DNA of 64,000 bases from Gordius sp. MW1. Lineage: Eukaryota; Nematomorpha; Gordioida; Gordea; Gordiidae. The stretch is taken from the NCBI GenBank assembly GCA_964036665.1, contig OZ038526.1, positions 13,206,001 to 13,270,000 on the forward strand. Reading direction: 5' to 3'. The notes beneath the pieces are model-generated. The model was not told the DNA's origin, searched no databases, and worked only from the letters and a program-made list of their open reading frames with translations. How positions within the stretch are numbered: the first letter of the stretch is position 1; every line of letters begins with the position of its first letter. Made by a program: the position numbers and the translations under genes. Positions 61,025-64,000 of the stretch are shown piece by piece.

Positions 61025-64000
61025 GATGAAAGTTGTCGTTTTCAGACGTGGTTTCTATGATCTTAAGTAAAAATTTATCAGAATTTAAAAACTATTACTT
61101 TGAAATCATGATCGCATAGAGCAGTTTTCAAAAATTAAGCACTCACGTTGCGATACAACAAACTAATCGCAACAATAAAACGTTGTCTTTTGTCAAAATG
61201 ATACTTCTCGCAGCTTAAAACCTCTTTTCGGAAGTCAATCGAGGATAATAGGATTCTCAAATTGGCTTACTTTTATATATTTTTTCATGCTCTTTCACAT
61301 AGAATCGAAAAAAATAAATATTTTTACCTCAAAATTTTTCACATATTTTTCTTTGAACCGTATTCATCCGATGAAAGTTGTCGTTTTCAGACGTGGTTTC
61401 TATGATCCCAAGTAAAAATTTATCAGAATCTAAAAACTATTACTTTGAAATCATGATCGCATAGAGCAGTTTTCAAAAATTAAGCACTCACGTTGCGATA
61501 CAACAAACTAATCGCAACAATAAAACGTTGTCTTTTGTCAAAATGATAGTTCTCGCAGCTTAAAACCTCTTTTCGGAAGTCAATCGAGGATAATAGGATT
61601 CTCAAATTGGCTTACTTTTATATATTCTTTCATGCTCTTTCACATAGAATCGAAAAAAATAAATATTTCTACCTCAAAATTTTTCACATATTTTTCTTTG
61701 TACCGTATTCATTCGATGAAAGTTGTCGTTTTCAGACGTGGTTTCTATGATCTTAAGTAAAAATTTATCAGAATCTAAAAACTAATACTTTGAAATCATG
61801 ATCGCATAGAGCAGTTTTCAAAAATTAAGCACTACGTTGCGATACAATAAACTAATCGCAACAATAAAACGTTGTCTTTTGTCAAAATGATAGTTCTCGC
61901 AGCTTAAAACCTCTTTTCGGAAGTCAATCGAGGATAATAGGATTCTCAAATTGGCTTACTTTTATATATTCTTTCATGCTCTTTCACATAGAATCGAAAA
62001 AAATAAATATTTTTACCTCAAAATTTTTCACATATTTTTCTTTGTACCGTATTCATTCGATGAAAGTTGTCGTTTTCAGACGTGGTTTCTATGATCCCAA
62101 GTAAAAATTTATCAGAATCTAAAAACTAATACTTTGAAATCATGATCGCATAGAGCAGTTTTCAAAAATTAAGCACTACGTTGCGATACAACAAACTAAT
62201 CGCATCAATAAAATGTCTTTTGTCAAAATGATAGTTCTCGCAGCTTAAAACCTCTTTTCGGAAGTCAATCGAGGATAATAGGATTCTCAAATTGGCTTAC
62301 TTTTATATATTTTTTCATGCTCTTTCACATAGAATCGAAAAAAATAAATATTTTTACCTCAAAATTTTTCACATATTTTTCTTTAAACCGTATCATCCGA
62401 TGAAAGTTGTCGTTTTCAGACGTAATTTCTAAGATCCCAAGTAAAAATTTATCAGAATTTAAAAACTATTACTTTGAAATCATAATCGCATAGAGCAGTT
62501 TTCAAAAATTAAGCACAAAGTTGCGATACAACAAACTAATCGCAACAATAAAACGTTGTCTTTTGTCAAAATTATAGTTCTCGCAGCTTAAAACCTCTTT
62601 TCGGAAGTCAATCGAGGATAATAGGATTCTCAAATTGGCTTACTTTTAAATATTTTTTCATGCTCTCTCACATAGAATCGAAAAAATAAATATTTTTACC
62701 TCAAAATTTTTCACATATTTTTCTTTGAAACGTATCATCCGATGAAAGTTGTCGTTTTCAGACGTGGTTTCTATGATCTTAAGTAAAAATTTATCAGAAT
62801 TTAAAAACTATTACTTTGAAATCATGATCGCATAGAGCAGTTTTCAAAAATTAAGCACTCACGTTGCGATACAACAAACTAATCGCAACAATAAAACGTT
62901 GTCTTTTGTCAAAATGATACTTCTCGCAGCTTAAAACCTCTTTTCGGAAGTCAATCGAGGATAATAGGATTCTCAAATTGGCTTACTTTTATATATTTTT
63001 TCATGCTCTTTCACATAGAATCGAAAAAAATAAATATTTTTACCTCAAAATTTTTCACATATTTTTCTTTGAACCGTATTCATCCGATGAAAGTTGTCGT
63101 TTTCAGACGTGGTTTCTATGATCCCAAGTAAAAATTTATCAGAATCTAAAAACTATTACTTTGAAATCATGATCGCATAGAGCAGTTTTCAAAAATTAAG
63201 CACTCACGTTGCGATACAACAAACTAATCGCAACAATAAAACGTTGTCTTTTGTCAAAATGATAGTTCTCGCAGCTTAAAACCTCTTTTCGGAAGTCAAT
63301 CGAGGATAATAGGATTCTCAAATTGGCTTACTTTTATATATTCTTTCATGCTCTTTCACATAGAATCGAAAAAAATAAATATTTCTACCTCAAAATTTTT
63401 CACATATTTTTCTTTGTACCGTATTCATTCGATGAAAGTTGTCGTTTTCAGACGTGGTTTCTATGATCTTAAGTAAAAATTTATCAGAATCTAAAAACTA
63501 ATACTTTGAAATCATGATCGCATAGAGCAGTTTTCAAAAATTAAGCACTACGTTGCGATACAACAAACTAATCGCATCAATAAAATGTCTTTTGTCAAAA
63601 TGATAGTTCTCGCAGATTAAAACCTCTTTTCGGAAGTCAATCGAGGATAATAGGATTCTCAAATTGGCTTACTTTTATATATTTTTTTATGCTCTTTCAC
63701 ATAGAATCGAAAAAAATAAATATTTTTACCTCAAAATTTTTCACATATTTTTCTTTGAACCGTATTCATCCGATGAAAGTTGTCGTTTTCAGACGTGGTT
63801 TCTATGATCCCAAGTAAAAATTTATTAGAATCTAAAAACTATTACTTTGAAATCATGATCGCATAGAGCAGTTTTTAAAAATTAAGCATTCACGTTGCGA
63901 TACAACAAACTAATCGCAACAATAAAACGTTGTCTTTTGTCAAAATGATAGTTCTCGCAGCTTAAAACCTCTTTTCAGAAGTCAATCGAGGATAATAGGA
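61025..64000 (+). repeat. 1716-bp repeat of five monomers, second copy leaving the window
   Basis: Monomers 61025, 61370, 61715, 62059, 62399, then 62741, 63086, 63431, 63772 (cut at 64000, 229 bp present). The first three return at a constant shift of 1716 bp. They match 51777, 52122 and 52467. After about 63.55 kb the second copy changes to E3/E4-type ('gcatcaataaaatgtc', 'cagatt') and then E5 ('ttattagaatc', 'cttttcagaag'), where the first copy had other monomers. Private marks: 'caataaactaatc' near 61848, 'cacaaagttg' near 62515 and 'tcgaaaaaataaa' (one A fewer) near 62679. Confidence 0.88.

Larger units (their letters stand above)
1..64000 (+). repeat. Satellite array, ~345-bp monomer, about 186 tandem copies filling the window
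   Basis: The same AT-rich unit recurs without interruption from first to last base, always in one orientation. Successive GATGAAAG phase marks are 334-346 bp apart, with a few exceptions at partial monomers. The array enters in phase at base 1 and leaves inside a monomer at base 64000, so neither edge is seen. There is no intervening unique sequence, mobile element or inverted monomer. Hand composition of the first monomer is 106 G+C of 345. The length is near two nucleosome repeats, as in many eukaryotic satellites. That is family knowledge; a centromeric or pericentromeric location is inferred. No protein gene is supported. Open stretches of 60-88 codons recur in every monomer, begin at TTG or other non-ATG codons, lie in overlapping frames of the same DNA and are broken by monomer-specific indels. 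Confidence 0.99.

Noticed and set aside
1-64000. Dozens of plus-strand open stretches of 60-88 codons with repeated Phe/Tyr/Ile-rich translations
   Set aside because: They start at TTG or other non-ATG codons, repeat once per monomer, overlap in two frames over the same DNA, and are broken by subtype indels of 1, 5, 6 and 7 bp. The hydrophobic look comes from T-rich sequence. There is no sign of coding constraint.
1-64000. CRISPR array
   Set aside because: The repeat unit is ~345 bp and monomers abut with no unique spacers. Variation is by subtype, not by unrelated inserts.
1-64000. Identification with a named satellite such as the Drosophila 359-bp or Tribolium 360-bp families
   Set aside because: The length is similar, but I do not recognise shared sequence and could not run a database search, so no name is assigned.

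Overview
The window is one uninterrupted block of tandem satellite DNA. About 186 head-to-tail copies of a ~345-bp monomer fill bases 1-64000, all in the same orientation. I saw no unique DNA, transposon, RNA gene or credible protein gene on either strand. All monomer starts, lengths and shifts below were counted by eye. The phase is set at the GATGAAAG motif, which happens to fall on base 1.

The monomer is about 31% GC. CpG is over-represented (13 per 345 bp against about 8 expected). Its length is close to two nucleosome repeats. This points to a eukaryotic centromeric, pericentromeric or other heterochromatic array. The retained CpG argues for a genome with little germline CpG methylation, such as many invertebrates. 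I do not recognise the satellite family and cannot name the species.

Layout. (1) 1-40.7 kb, the left domain, is a mosaic of higher-order repeats (HORs) built from four indel-marked monomer subtypes: a TGATCA insertion (346 bp), AAAACGGTTTT (344 bp), a 5-bp deletion (340 bp) and a standard 345-bp form. HOR units in order are 4475 bp (13 monomers, about 1.5 copies), 1717 bp (5 monomers, two copies), 1726 bp (5 monomers, two copies), 4132 bp (12 monomers, with a nested 690-bp dimer), 3106 bp (9 monomers, two copies) and 5134-5136 bp (15 monomers, three copies, the third with internal deletions). (2) 40.7-43.1 kb is a transition with a 679-bp dimer. (3) 43.1-51.8 kb is a less homogenised stretch with many private mutations and partial monomers, including a degenerate six-monomer order. 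(4) 51.8-64 kb is a right domain with a different six-monomer HOR (2055 bp and 1710, 2054 and 1370-bp derivatives) and a 1716-bp repeat. None of the left-domain marker subtypes occurs after about 41 kb.

No genes act together here. What can be read is the recombination history of the array: nested unequal exchanges, hybrid monomers and indel junctions. Two short dyads recur in almost every monomer, an 8-bp inverted repeat with an 11-base loop and a TTCATC/GATGAA dyad at the monomer junction. They are the best candidates for sequence with a function.
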